Source: VRUE01 sp963715455 (lineage in GTDB: Bacteria > Actinomycetota > Thermoleophilia > Solirubrobacterales > 70-9). Taken from it: a DNA stretch of 64,000 nucleotides. The stretch is from contig OY970245.1 in the NCBI GenBank assembly GCA_963715455.1, positions 2,604,001 through 2,668,000 on the forward strand. Direction: 5' to 3'. A model generated the notes under the pieces. The model was not told the DNA's origin, ran no database searches, and saw only the letters and a list, made by a program, of their open reading frames with translations. This document shows positions 42,102 through 60,764 of this stretch, one piece after another (the first letter of the stretch is position 1; each line of letters begins with the position of its first letter). The position numbers were made by a program, and so were the translations under genes.

Positions 42102-42111
42102 CCCTATTTCC

Positions 42112-42405
42112 CTATGCAGTCTCTGCGCCCTCGAAGAGCTCAATCCGCTCGCCCGGCGCAAGTTGGACGATCGCCTTCTTCCAGCCCCGCGTCGTGCCCT
42201 GGTGCAGACCGCGGCGCTTGGGCTTGGGCCGCACCTTGGCAGTGCGCACCTGGGCCACCTTGACGTCGAAGATCTCCTCGACCGCGTGAGCGATCTGGGT
42301 CTTGTGGGCGCGGTCTGCCACCCGGAAGGTGTACTTGCCCTCGCCGATCAAGGCGTAGCTCTTCTCGGAGACGACCGGGCGGATGATCACGTTGCGCGCG
42401 TCCAT
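42112..42405 (-). CDS. rplW: 50S ribosomal protein L23
   Basis: 97 residues from ATG 42405: VIIRPVVSEKSYALIGEGKY, ADRAHKTQIAHAVEEIFDVK, RTAKVRPKPKRRG. Docking site for trigger factor and SRP. The frame upstream of the ATG is open through element B, but GGAAGGGG five bases before 42405 and family length fix the start. That Shine-Dalgarno is in the closing stem of element B. Confidence 0.97.
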   Translation of the reverse strand: MDARNVIIRPVVSEKSYALIGEGKYTFRVADRAHKTQIAHAVEEIFDVKVAQVRTAKVRPKPKRRGLHQGTTRGWKKAIVQLAPGERIELFEGAETA

Positions 42406-42406
42406 C

Positions 42407-42570
42407 AGTGCCCCTTCCAGTGACAGTGTGCCTGCAGCGGCGAGACTCGGCCGTCGCCAGGCAAGGACGCAGGGAGGCCGCGTACCTTTTGGTACGTGGC
42501 CGACTGAGGACGCCGCATGGCGACGTTCCGAGGCCGCCGGTGCAGGTGCAATGTCGCTTGAAGGGGCACT
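42407..42570 (-). promoter_or_regulatory. 164-nt structured element B between rplD and rplW
   Basis: Closing stem AGTGCCCCTTC/GAAGGGGCACT (42560-42570 with 42407-42417), then CCTGCA/TGCAGG, CGGCG/CGCCG and CTCGG/CCGAG, CGTCGCCA/TGGCGACG and an apical GTACC-AAAA-GGTAC hairpin. The 5' arm starts on the last base of the rplD TAA; the 3' arm holds the rplW Shine-Dalgarno one base from the stem end. Internal loops GGCGTCCTC and CCCTGCGTCCTTGCC match element A. All spacing parallels element A although the helix sequences differ. Confidence 0.7.
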
Positions 42571-43181
42571 TAGCCGAGCCTCTCCTGCAGGTTCGCCAAC
42601 GCCGCTTCCGAGAGCACCAGCGAGGCGGCGCCGACCACATCGGCGACGCCGATCGCACCGACCTCGGCGACTTGGACACGAGGGATGTTGCGGAAGCTCC
42701 TTGCGGCGCCACCCTCCTCGGGGGCGAGCACGATCAGGGTCGCGCGCTTTGCTCCCCATTTGTCAAGCGCCTCAGCCGCGCTCTTGGTCGAGGGCGTCTC
42801 GAAGGTTCCGGCGTCGAGCAACGCGACGCTGTCCCGCTCGGCGTGGACCGAGAGGGCGGAGCGGAGCGCCTTGCGGCGCGCCTTGCGGTTGACCTTGACC
42901 GTGTAGTGCCGCGGCTTCGGCCCGAAGGCGACACCGCCGCCGAAACGGCTGGGAGCGCTGAGCGCGCCGACGCGGGCACGGCCCGTGCCCTTCTGGCGCC
43001 AGGCCTTGGCGCCGGTCATCGCCACCTCACCGCGGGTCTGGGTCGAGGCCGATCCCTGCCGCCGGGCGGCAAGATCGGCACGCGCGGCCTCATCGACCAG
43101 CGAGTGATGGAAGGGCTCGGCGAAAAGCTCTTTCGGCAGGTCCACCTTGGTCGTCTTGCCGAGCACGGCCGCTTTAGCCAT
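42570..43181 (-). CDS. rplD: 50S ribosomal protein L4
   Basis: 203 residues: the long tunnel loop includes TQTRGEVAMTGAKAWRQKGT then GRARVGALSAPSRFGGGVAF, and KVNRKARRKALRSALSVHAE follows. In proteobacteria L4 also represses the S10 operon. The stop TAA is part of element B. Confidence 0.98.
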   Translation of the reverse strand: MAKAAVLGKTTKVDLPKELFAEPFHHSLVDEAARADLAARRQGSASTQTRGEVAMTGAKAWRQKGTGRARVGALSAPSRFGGGVAFGPKPRHYTVKVNRKARRKALRSALSVHAERDSVALLDAGTFETPSTKSAAEALDKWGAKRATLIVLAPEEGGAARSFRNIPRVQVAEVGAIGVADVVGAASLVLSEAALANLQERLG

Positions 43182-43803
43182 CGGTGCGCACCTCCACGAC
43201 AGCGTTGCGCGAGCCGGGCACCGAGCCCTTGATCAAGAGCAGGTTGCGCTCGGCATCGACATCGGCGACCTCGAGGCCCTTCTGAGTAATGCGCTTGTTG
43301 CCCATCTGGCCCGGCATCTTCATTCCCTTGAAGACGCGAGCGGGGAAGGTGCTGGCGCCGATCGAGCCCGGGGCGCGCACGTTGTGCGAGCCGTGGCTGA
43401 CCGGGCCGCGGCTGAAGTTGTGGCGCTTGATGCCGCCCTGAAAGCCCTTGCCGATCGAGATCCCCGAGACCTTCACTTTCTGGCCCGCCTCGAAGACGGC
43501 GACGGTGACATCGTCACCGATCTTCGGGCCCTCCTCGGCGCCGAGATCCTCGTCGCGGAACTCGACCAGGTGGCGCATCGGCGCGGCTCCAGCCTTCTTC
43601 AGGTGGCCTTCCTCGGCCTTGCTCAACTTGCCCTGCTTGACCTCGCCGAAGGCGAGCTGCACGGCGGCGTAGCCATCGCGCTCGCTCTCGCGCACGGCGG
43701 TCACCTTGCAGGGACCGGCTTCGATCACGGTGACCGGCGTCACCGTGCCGTCCTCGCCGAAGACCTGCGTCATGCCGAGCTTCTTGCCGAGAATCGCAGC
43801 CAT
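43174..43803 (-). CDS. rplC: 50S ribosomal protein L3
   Basis: 209 residues: LGKKLGMTQVFGEDGTVTPV, VEFRDEDLG, ISIGKGFQGGIKRHNFSRGP and SIGASTFPARVFKGMKMPGQ, which includes the Gln normally methylated. Overlaps rplD by eight bases. Confidence 0.98.
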   Translation of the reverse strand: MAAILGKKLGMTQVFGEDGTVTPVTVIEAGPCKVTAVRESERDGYAAVQLAFGEVKQGKLSKAEEGHLKKAGAAPMRHLVEFRDEDLGAEEGPKIGDDVTVAVFEAGQKVKVSGISIGKGFQGGIKRHNFSRGPVSHGSHNVRAPGSIGASTFPARVFKGMKMPGQMGNKRITQKGLEVADVDAERNLLLIKGSVPGSRNAVVEVRTDG

Positions 43804-43807
43804 CGCA

Positions 43808-44128
43808 CTAGAGCCGGATCTCGATGTCGACGCCAGCGGGCAGCGAGTCGAGCCGCTGCAGCGAATCGACGGTTTTCGGCGAAGGCTGGAGGATGTCGAT
43901 CAGCCGCTTGTGGGTGCGCATCTCGAAGTGCTCGCGCGAGTCCTTGTCCTTGAAGGGCGAGCGGATCACGCAGTAGACGTTCTTCTCGGTCGGCAACGGC
44001 ACCGGACCGGAGACGCTGGCGCCGGTGCGCTCCGCCGTCTCGACGATCTCACGGGCAGCCCGATCTATGGCGTCGTGGTCGTACGCCTTGAGCCGGATGC
44101 GGATCTTTTGTGCTGCTATCGCTGCCAC
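43808..44128 (-). CDS. rpsJ: 30S ribosomal protein S10
   Basis: 106 residues from GTG 44128: KIRIRLKAYDHDAIDRAARE, SGPVPLPTEKNVYCVIRSPF, HFEMRTHKRLIDI. Also the partner of NusB in antitermination. First gene of the S10 cluster; a 161-base gap with two hairpins separates it from tuf. Confidence 0.98.
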   Translation of the reverse strand: MAAIAAQKIRIRLKAYDHDAIDRAAREIVETAERTGASVSGPVPLPTEKNVYCVIRSPFKDKDSREHFEMRTHKRLIDILQPSPKTVDSLQRLDSLPAGVDIEIRL

Positions 44129-44177
44129 TTCTGAACGTTTCTCTCTTGTCTTTCTCGCGCGTCTTACCGCGCATAAA

Positions 44178-44207
44178 GGGCGGGGCCCCTGTGTTGGGGC
44201 GCCGCCC
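44178..44207 (-). terminator. strong hairpin in the tuf-rpsJ gap
   Basis: GGGCGGCGCCCC pairs with GGGGCCCCGCCC across an AACACA loop with one mismatch, followed on the minus strand by TTTATG. It could attenuate read-through from tuf into the S10 operon or form part of its leader. Confidence 0.55.
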
Positions 44208-44254
44208 CCGGTCGTATGTCCTTGCAGTTGTCTTCGCCGCCTTGCTGGCAGCGA

Positions 44255-44279
44255 AAGGGCGGACCGGCGGCCCGCCCTT
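44255..44279 (-). terminator. hairpin just after tuf
   Basis: AAGGGCGG/CCGCCCTT, eight pairs with a nine-base loop, eleven bases after the tuf stop. No T-run. Confidence 0.5.
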
Positions 44280-44289
44280 GGCGAATCGT

Positions 44290-45474
<1,185 letters not shown>

Positions 45475-45542
45475 CTCTCTCCGTTCTACCTTTCGAAGTC
45501 GGGTTCTGTCTGCGTTGGGTGGTTAAGTCTCTGGAGTGTTGC

Positions 45543-45567
45543 CGGGCAGCGCGGTTAGCGCTGCCCG
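45543..45567 (-). terminator. hairpin in the fusA-tuf gap
   Basis: CGGGCAGCGC/GCGCTGCCCG, ten perfect pairs around a five-base loop, without a T-run. On the minus strand TATATT at 45583-45588 lies upstream of it and could be the -10 of a separate tuf promoter, placing the hairpin in the tuf leader. Confidence 0.5.
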
Positions 45568-45617
45568 CGGGCGAACTTGGGAAATATAGCTAGAACACCC
45601 ATGCGGTCCGTTGCCGG

Positions 45618-47729
<2,112 letters not shown>

Positions 47730-47753
47730 GGTTCCTAAGGTAAGGGTTTGGTC

Positions 47754-48788
47754 GTGAAACGGGGACGGAACAAACGCGAGCGATCTGGCAAGAGCCGGGA
47801 TCGGCGCATGAAAAAGGCCCTCGCGGGCCCGGCGAAACGTACTTCGAAGCGAACGTCGAAAAGACTGCCTGAGCGACGGGCGATGATAGCAGCGGTTCGG
47901 CGGCGGATCGGCGCGGTCCTGCTGGCGGCCGGCAAGCGCTCGCGACGGCTCGATCGCGCCGTGGCCCGTCGTATTGAGCAGGTCCGTCCTCCCCTGGCTA
48001 AGCGACTTACTCGACTGCGAACGGTCCTACTGCGTCAGCTGGGGCGTGTCTGGCGTTTGATCACGCGCCTCGTGCGGGCGATCGGTAGGCGCCTGCGGCC
48101 ACTCGCCGTGCTCGGCCTGCGGGCCTTCTCGCGCCTCGAACGCCTCCTCCTATGGACGAGCGCCACGGCAATTCGGGGCGCAACCGCGCTCAGCACGGTG
48201 ATCACCCCACAGCGAGCGATCTGCGCGACGATCGTCGCTTCGGCCGCCTGCCTGATCGCCGCCCAATTCGTCGACTACCGCAGCGTCGAGATCGGCCAGG
48301 CGGCCTACGCCGGCCTGCCGGCAGCCGAACCTCCCACGGTCGGCACCGAGACGCCCAGAGACGCCCACTCCTATCTGCTCATCCCGATCGCGGTACTCGC
48401 CGCGATCGCCGCTGTGCTGGCCCTGCAGCCGAAGCGGCGCGGCCTCGGCCGAGTCGTGGTCGGCTTGGGGGTGCTCTGCATCGCGGTGATCTTGCTCGTC
48501 GACTTGCCAGCGGGGCTCGACACGGGCGCCCAGGCGGCTCGCTTCTCGGGCGCTACGGCGGTGCTCGAGGCGGGCTTCTACGCCCAGCTGGCGGCAGCGG
48601 CGGGGCTGGTCATTGGCGGACTGCTCTACTATGCGCGGCCGTGCCGAATACGAATCAACTTGTCAGGAAGGGCCGCAAGCGCCCGAAGAAGAAGACGGCG
48701 ACGCCGGGCCTCAAGTCAGCGCAGGGCCGCAAGAAGGCCGTTGCCGCGCCCCAGCGACGGGGCGTCTGCACCCGCGTCGCCACAGTAA
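47754..48788 (+). CDS. basic membrane protein, four predicted helices
   Basis: About 344 residues from GTG 47754 (TAAGGG seven bases upstream; TTG 47748 also possible). The first 130 residues are strongly basic and presumably cytoplasmic. Four hydrophobic helices follow (for example AICATIVASAACLIAAQFVD, SYLLIPIAVLAAIAAVLALQ, VVVGLGVLCIAVILLVDLP, LAAAAGLVIGGLLYYA). The frame then runs 148 bases into rpsL, giving an Arg/Ala/Pro tail. No family is recognised. Confidence 0.65.
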   Translation: MKRGRNKRERSGKSRDRRMKKALAGPAKRTSKRTSKRLPERRAMIAAVRRRIGAVLLAAGKRSRRLDRAVARRIEQVRPPLAKRLTRLRTVLLRQLGRVWRLITRLVRAIGRRLRPLAVLGLRAFSRLERLLLWTSATAIRGATALSTVITPQRAICATIVASAACLIAAQFVDYRSVEIGQAAYAGLPAAEPPTVGTETPRDAHSYLLIPIAVLAAIAAVLALQPKRRGLGRVVVGLGVLCIAVILLVDLPAGLDTGAQAARFSGATAVLEAGFYAQLAAAAGLVIGGLLYYARPCRIRINLSGRAASARRRRRRRRASSQRRAARRPLPRPSDGASAPASPQ

Positions 48789-49036
48789 CGCCGAAGAAGC
48801 CGAACTCAGCCCTGCGCAAGATCGCCCGTGTGCGCCTCACCAACGGCATGGAGGTCACCACCTACATCCCCGGCGAGGGCCACAACCTGCAGGAGCACTC
48901 GGTGGTGCTGGTTAGGGGTGGTCGCGTCAAGGATCTGCCAGGCGTGCGCTACAAGGTCGTGCGCGGCACGCTCGATGCCGCCGGCGTCTCCGACCGCAAG
49001 CAGGCCCGCTCCCGCTACGGCGTGAAGGCAAGTTGA
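48641..49036 (+). CDS. rpsL: 30S ribosomal protein S12
   Basis: 131 residues from GTG 48641: PNTNQLVRKGRKRPKKKTAT, VATVTPKKPNSALRKIARVR (the streptomycin-site Lys present), and GGRVKDLPGVRYKVVRG with the Asp modified in many bacteria. The start codon is inside the upstream membrane-protein gene. On the plus strand, opposite to fusA. Confidence 0.98.
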   Translation: MPNTNQLVRKGRKRPKKKTATPGLKSAQGRKKAVAAPQRRGVCTRVATVTPKKPNSALRKIARVRLTNGMEVTTYIPGEGHNLQEHSVVLVRGGRVKDLPGVRYKVVRGTLDAAGVSDRKQARSRYGVKAS

Positions 49037-49043
49037 CCATCTA

Positions 49044-49514
49044 ATGCCACGCCGCTCAGCAGCACAGATCCGTCCGGTCGAGCCCGATGCGCGTTTCCGC
49101 AACCGGCTCGTCCAGCAGCTGATCAACAAGGTAATGAGCGACGGCAAGAAGCAGCTTGCCGAGCGCATCGTCTACGACGCGCTGGCGATCGTCGGCGAGC
49201 GTTCGAGTGAGGACCCGATCGAGACGCTTGAGAGCGCGATCAAGCAACTCACCCCGGTGCTCGAGGTTCGCTCGCGCCGGGTCGGCGGCGCCACCTACCA
49301 GGTGCCGGTCGAGGTGCCCGCGCGCCGCGCCCGTACCTTGGCGATTCGCTGGCTGGTCGACTACGCCCGCCAGCGCCGCGAGTACTCGATGGCTGAGCGC
49401 CTCGCTAGCGAGATCGTTGACGCCACGCAGCAGCAGGGGAGCGCCTGGAAGCGGAAGGACGACATTTACCGCATGGCGCAGGCGAACAAGGCGTTCGCCC
49501 ACTACCGCTGGTAA
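49044..49514 (+). CDS. rpsG: 30S ribosomal protein S7
   Basis: 156 residues: MPRRSAAQIRPVEPDARFRN, LVQQLINKVMSDGKKQLAER, GGATYQVPVEVPARRARTLA, RRKDDI-like KRKDDIYRMAQANKAFAHYR. Normal length. Second gene of the inverted rpsL-rpsG block. Confidence 0.98.
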   Translation: MPRRSAAQIRPVEPDARFRNRLVQQLINKVMSDGKKQLAERIVYDALAIVGERSSEDPIETLESAIKQLTPVLEVRSRRVGGATYQVPVEVPARRARTLAIRWLVDYARQRREYSMAERLASEIVDATQQQGSAWKRKDDIYRMAQANKAFAHYRW

Positions 49515-49527
49515 GCCAGCGCCGGCT

Positions 49528-50007
49528 GTGGATCGCCCGATCCTCGCGGTGGATATCGATGGGGTGATCAGCTTGTTCGGGTCAGAACAGAAGCCCGACC
49601 GGGCGCATACGAAGCTGGAGCTGGTCGATGGGATTCCCCACCTCATCTCGCTTCCCACCGGAGACCGACTGCAGCGGCTCAGCGAGCACTTTGAGTTGAT
49701 CTGGGCGACGGGCTGGGAGGACAAGGCGAACTTCTATTTGCCGGGGCTGTTGGGGTTGCCGGAGCTGCCCTACGTGAGCTTTGAGGTAGCCGCGCGTCCG
49801 GGCGGGACCCACTGGAAGCTGGGACCGATCGACGAGTACGCAGTGGGTCGGCCCCTGGCCTGGATTGACGACAACTTCGACGAGAGCTGCTTCGAGTGGG
49901 CCGAACGCCGCGAGCAGCCAACCTTGCTCGTCCCCACCGAGGCCCATCTCGGCCTCGAGGAGGCCCACGTCGAGGCCTTGCGGCTCTGGGCCACCTCTCT
50001 ACACTGA
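49528..50007 (+). CDS. HAD-like phosphatase domain protein
   Basis: 159 residues from GTG 49528, 13 bases after rpsG. ILAVDIDGVIS gives the nucleophile Asp (DXDGV), LIWATGW is motif II, and PLAWIDDNFD holds the acidic motif IV. It resembles the HAD domain often fused to or near RNA-repair or nucleotide enzymes in actinobacteria. The substrate is unknown. Confidence 0.75.
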   Translation: MDRPILAVDIDGVISLFGSEQKPDRAHTKLELVDGIPHLISLPTGDRLQRLSEHFELIWATGWEDKANFYLPGLLGLPELPYVSFEVAARPGGTHWKLGPIDEYAVGRPLAWIDDNFDESCFEWAERREQPTLLVPTEAHLGLEEAHVEALRLWATSLH

Positions 50008-50012
50008 GCCCA

Positions 50013-50330
50013 ATGGAGGGATTCTGGGCGATTTTCTTCCTGCTGGTCGTGCTGAAGATTCCGGTCTTCGGCGCCCTCTGGCTGATCTGGTGGGCAAGCA
50101 AGGCCCCCGAGTCCGAGGCAGCTGGGGAGGATTCCGATGGCGGCAGCTTCAAGCGCTGGCGCCCCACCCCCCGCCCCCGCGGGCCCCAACATGAACCAAG
50201 CGGCGCTGGAGCAATGAGGAGGCGGCCAGGTGTCGCCCCTCCCCTCAGACCCGCTGCGCAGCCTGCTTTCGCTCGCGTCGGATCTCGCGCAGATAAGGCT
50301 GGAAGTCAACCTGGATCGTGTGACGCTTAG
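50013..50330 (+). CDS. small single-helix membrane protein
   Basis: 105 residues from ATG 50013. One clear membrane helix (WAIFFLLVVLKIPVFGALWL) and a Pro/Arg-rich cytoplasmic tail. It starts five bases after the HAD gene and its 3' end overlaps the convergent monooxygenase gene by 86 bases. The length of the tail is uncertain. Confidence 0.55.
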   Translation: MEGFWAIFFLLVVLKIPVFGALWLIWWASKAPESEAAGEDSDGGSFKRWRPTPRPRGPQHEPSGAGAMRRRPGVAPPLRPAAQPAFARVGSRADKAGSQPGSCDA

Positions 50331-51567
50331 AAGCGATGTAGCGCTTGCGCATCTTCGCTTCGGTCGCCTCGACCTCGGCCTTCATCTCGCTGGGTGAAGG
50401 CAACGTCCCCCGTCCCTCAAGCAGATCGCCGACCCACTCGGCTTGTGCCTCGGCCAGCGGCATGATCGCGCCGAGGGGCTGAATCAGACCGATGAAGTAG
50501 AGGCCGGGGTGCTCGACCGAGACGACGCGCCGGTAGAGCGGCAGGCGATTGTCCCGGGGGGCGACCAGATCGTCGTCGAAGAAGGGGAAGCTGATCTTGT
50601 AGCCGGTGCAGTAGACGACGAGGTCGACCTCCTCCTCATTGCCGTCGATGAAGCGCACCGTGCGGCCGCCGCTGAAGCGGTCGATGTTTGGCCGCACCTC
50701 GATATCGCCATGGCCGAGTCGTGAGAGCAGCTCGGCAGAAACAGTCGGATGCGCCTCGAGCAGCTTGTGATCGGGCTGCGGCAGGCCGTAGGCGGTCATC
50801 TCGCCAGCGGTCAAACCGAGCATGCGGTTGAGGACGAAACGCTGCACAGGCAGCGGCATCCTGGTCAACAGGTCTGAAGCCGCTTCATCGGTTGGTTTGC
50901 CGTTCAGGTACTTGGGCATGACGTAGGCGCCGCGGCGCATGGCGAGGAAGGTGTGCTCGGCGATGCGCGAGGCCTCGACGGCGATGTCTGTGGCCGAGTT
51001 GCCGATCCCCAGGACCAGCACCCGCTTGCCCTCGAGGACCTCGGACTCGCGGTAGTGATGGACGTGGATCTGCTCGCCCTCGAACTCATCGGCGCCGGGG
51101 AAAGCCGGTTCGGGCCAGCGCGGGTCCCAATGGTGGCCGTTGGCGACAAGCACGGCGCGGTAGCGGTGGAGCTCGGCGCGGCCGTCGCTGTCCTCGACCG
51201 TTACCTGCCACTCTCCGTCGACCGCCTCGACGCTCTTCACCTCGGTGCCGAAGCTGATCTTCTCGCGCAGGCCGAAGTGGTCGACGTAGTCGTCGAAGTA
51301 GCGGGCGATCTGGAAGTGATTGGGGTAGTCGGGGTAATCGTCGGGCATCGGATAGGTGCGGTAGGCCATCAGCCCGCGCGAGGTGTTGATGTGCAGCGAG
51401 CGGTAGGCCGATGACATGCCGTTGTCGTTTTCGTAGCGCCAATTGCCACCGACCTCAGAGCCCTTCTCGAAGCAGTCGAAGGGAATGCCCCTGGCGCCAA
51501 GCACCTGGCAGGCGGCGATGCCGGAGGAGCCGGCGCCGATCACGCAGATTTTCTGAGCGGGCGTCAC
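50245..51567 (-). CDS. flavin-containing monooxygenase-like protein
   Basis: About 440 residues from GTG 51567. FAD-binding VIGAGSSGIAACQVL, GSEVGGNWRY, the FMO fingerprint FEGEQIHVHHYR (FXGXXXHXXXY) and the NADPH-binding VLVLGIGNSATDIAVE are all present. These enzymes oxygenate N, S or ketone substrates. Upstream in-frame codons to 51726 lack family similarity, so the shorter start is preferred. Confidence 0.9.
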   Translation of the reverse strand: MTPAQKICVIGAGSSGIAACQVLGARGIPFDCFEKGSEVGGNWRYENDNGMSSAYRSLHINTSRGLMAYRTYPMPDDYPDYPNHFQIARYFDDYVDHFGLREKISFGTEVKSVEAVDGEWQVTVEDSDGRAELHRYRAVLVANGHHWDPRWPEPAFPGADEFEGEQIHVHHYRESEVLEGKRVLVLGIGNSATDIAVEASRIAEHTFLAMRRGAYVMPKYLNGKPTDEAASDLLTRMPLPVQRFVLNRMLGLTAGEMTAYGLPQPDHKLLEAHPTVSAELLSRLGHGDIEVRPNIDRFSGGRTVRFIDGNEEEVDLVVYCTGYKISFPFFDDDLVAPRDNRLPLYRRVVSVEHPGLYFIGLIQPLGAIMPLAEAQAEWVGDLLEGRGTLPSPSEMKAEVEATEAKMRKRYIASKRHTIQVDFQPYLREIRRERKQAAQRV

Positions 51568-51708
51568 GGCCGGTGAATTTACTCGAACTGGCCGGCCGGC
51601 CAGGGTGGCGAGGGGTGAGCGAGTCCACCCCTGGGGTCCGTAGTTGAAATCGCCTTTCGATTCGAAGCTTGGTCCATCGGGATTTGAAACCAACGAAAGG
51701 AGCCCCCG

Positions 51709-52365
51709 ATGACCAGCAAGACCCACAAGACCCGCTCGTTCCGTCCCAGCCCCGCCCTCGTGATTGCGTGCATTGCCCTGTTCGCCGCCCTCACCGGTAG
51801 CGCCATCGCCGCCGGTGTCGGCAAAAACACGGTCCGTTCACCGCAGATCGTCGATGGCACGATCCGCACCGTCGACCTGCGCGACAACGCGGTGGCCGCC
51901 GGCAAGATCGCCCCGGACGCGGTCGACACGACGGAGATCGCCGAAAACGGCGTCGACTCCTCCGACGTTGCCCCCGAGACGCTCACCGCGGCGGATCTCG
52001 GCGCCGCCTCGGTCGCCTCCTCGGAGGTCGCCGACCAGTCGCTGACCGCCAACGACCTGGGCCCCGACTCGGTCGGCTCGAGCGAGCTACAGGCCGGCTC
52101 GGTCCGCGCCTCAGAGCTCGGCACGATCATCCAGGTGACCAACCAGGTGCCGATCAAAGCCGGCGACAACGCGGCTGTCACCGCCAACTGCCCCGCGAGC
52201 ACCACGGTGATCAGCGGCGGCGGCTTGCCGGCCAACTACACGGTGTCTCTGGTCGGCAGCGTGCGCAGCGGCAACGGCTGGAGCGCCTACGCCCGCAGCT
52301 ACTCGGCCAACGACTCGACCCTCACCGCCTACGCCTACTGCCTAAGCGGCGGATCCAGCAACTAA
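51709..52365 (+). CDS. secreted protein with degenerate Ser/Asp/Glu repeats
   Basis: 218 residues; GAAAGGAG precedes ATG 51709. A signal segment (LVIACIALFAALTGSAIAAG) is followed by QIVDGTIRTVDLRDNAVAAG and a run of about ten short repeats of the type D-S-V/A-x-S-S-E-L/V between residues 60 and 135, then a C-terminal beta-rich domain with two Cys (VTANCPAST, YAYCLSGG). I associate this type with solirubrobacterial genomes and cannot name a function. A strong terminator follows. Confidence 0.72.
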   Translation: MTSKTHKTRSFRPSPALVIACIALFAALTGSAIAAGVGKNTVRSPQIVDGTIRTVDLRDNAVAAGKIAPDAVDTTEIAENGVDSSDVAPETLTAADLGAASVASSEVADQSLTANDLGPDSVGSSELQAGSVRASELGTIIQVTNQVPIKAGDNAAVTANCPASTTVISGGGLPANYTVSLVGSVRSGNGWSAYARSYSANDSTLTAYAYCLSGGSSN

Positions 52366-52433
52366 AGGACGATGGCGTAACGCGTTGCGGCGCTGCGCCG
52401 ACCACAAAGCGTTACACCCCACAAGCAACAGCA

Positions 52434-52466
52434 AAGCGGCCCGGGCAGACAACGCCCGGGCCGCTT
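52434..52466 (+). terminator. intrinsic terminator after the secreted-protein gene
   Basis: Thirteen perfect pairs AAGCGGCCCGGGC/GCCCGGGCCGCTT with a seven-base loop, followed by TTGCGTTT. A-rich bases on the other side would help termination of minus-strand transcripts too. Confidence 0.88.
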
Positions 52467-52474
52467 TTGCGTTT

Positions 52475-52588
52475 GGAGAGGGGCGGGCACCCCTCGAAAC
52501 GTCTTGTACTTTTTCGCGAAAGCCGCCCGCGGACGACCATCCCCGACCCTCGAAAAAGTTAAGTGGAGAGGGGTGCCCGCCCCTCTCC
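52475..52588. repeat. long inverted repeat downstream of rpoC
   Basis: Perfect 21-bp arms (52475-52495 and 52568-52588, GAGGGGTGCCCGCCCCTCTC) around about 72 bases. The right arm lies six bases after the rpoC stop. It shares the G/C-rich core (GGNGCCCGCCCC-like) with the palindrome after rplQ. Probable terminator or 3'-end stabiliser. Confidence 0.88.
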
Positions 52589-52594
52589 CACCAA

Positions 52595-60210
<7,616 letters not shown>

Positions 60211-60291
60211 AGTCGGCGACTCCTCAGACGGTCAGAGGGACGTGGATACAGCGCAAATATCGGGCAGGGGACACAACTGGCGCGCGACCGC

Positions 60292-60320
60292 GAAAAATAA
60301 CATACGGCCGCGCGCGGCCG
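60292..60320 (-). terminator. attenuator-like hairpin between rplL and rpoB
   Basis: Perfect palindrome CGGCCGCGCGCGGCCG (60305-60320) followed on the minus strand by TATGTTATTTTT. It looks like a partial intrinsic terminator in the rplL-rpoB gap, where other bacteria also lower rpoB expression relative to rplL. Confidence 0.7.
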
Positions 60321-60365
60321 CAGACTTGGCTCCCTGCCTAGGGTTCCAAGCCCGACCGGCGACTC

Positions 60366-60761
60366 TTACTTGAGCTCGACGCTGGCGCCGGCCTCCTCGA
60401 GTTCGGCCTTCAGCTTGTCGGCCTCCTCGCGCTCGACACCCTCCTTGATCGCCTTCGGAGCCTCGTCGACGATCGCCTTGGCCTCTTTCAGACCGAGACC
60501 CGTGGCGGCGCGCACGACCTTGATCACCGGCACCTTCTGGCCACCGACCTCGGTCAGCACGACGTCGACCGTCGAGCTCTCTTCGTCGCCGCCACCGTCA
60601 CCACCGGCGGGAGCGCCGGCCGCGGCAGGGGCCGCAGCGGCGACCGCGGTCGCCGAGACGCCGAACTCCTCCTCGAGCGCTTTGATCCGCTCGGAGAGCT
60701 CGAGCACCGAGATGCTCTTCAGCTCCTCGATCCAATCCTCTGTCGAAATCTTGGTTGCCAC
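60366..60761 (-). CDS. rplL: 50S ribosomal protein L7/L12
   Basis: 131 residues: an N-terminal dimerisation helix, an Ala/Gly hinge (AAAAPAAAGAPAGGDGGG) and the factor-binding domain (VIKVVRAATGLGLKEAKAIV). The stalk protein that recruits EF-Tu and EF-G. Three bases after rplJ. Confidence 0.98.
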   Translation of the reverse strand: MATKISTEDWIEELKSISVLELSERIKALEEEFGVSATAVAAAAPAAAGAPAGGDGGGDEESSTVDVVLTEVGGQKVPVIKVVRAATGLGLKEAKAIVDEAPKAIKEGVEREEADKLKAELEEAGASVELK

Positions 60762-60764
60762 TCG

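Noticed and set aside
44129..44289. Third copy of the 164-nt element
   Set aside because: The gap is of similar length and has hairpins, but the loop sequence GCGTCCTTGCC and the helix order are absent, and the similar GTCCTTGC run is on the opposite strand.
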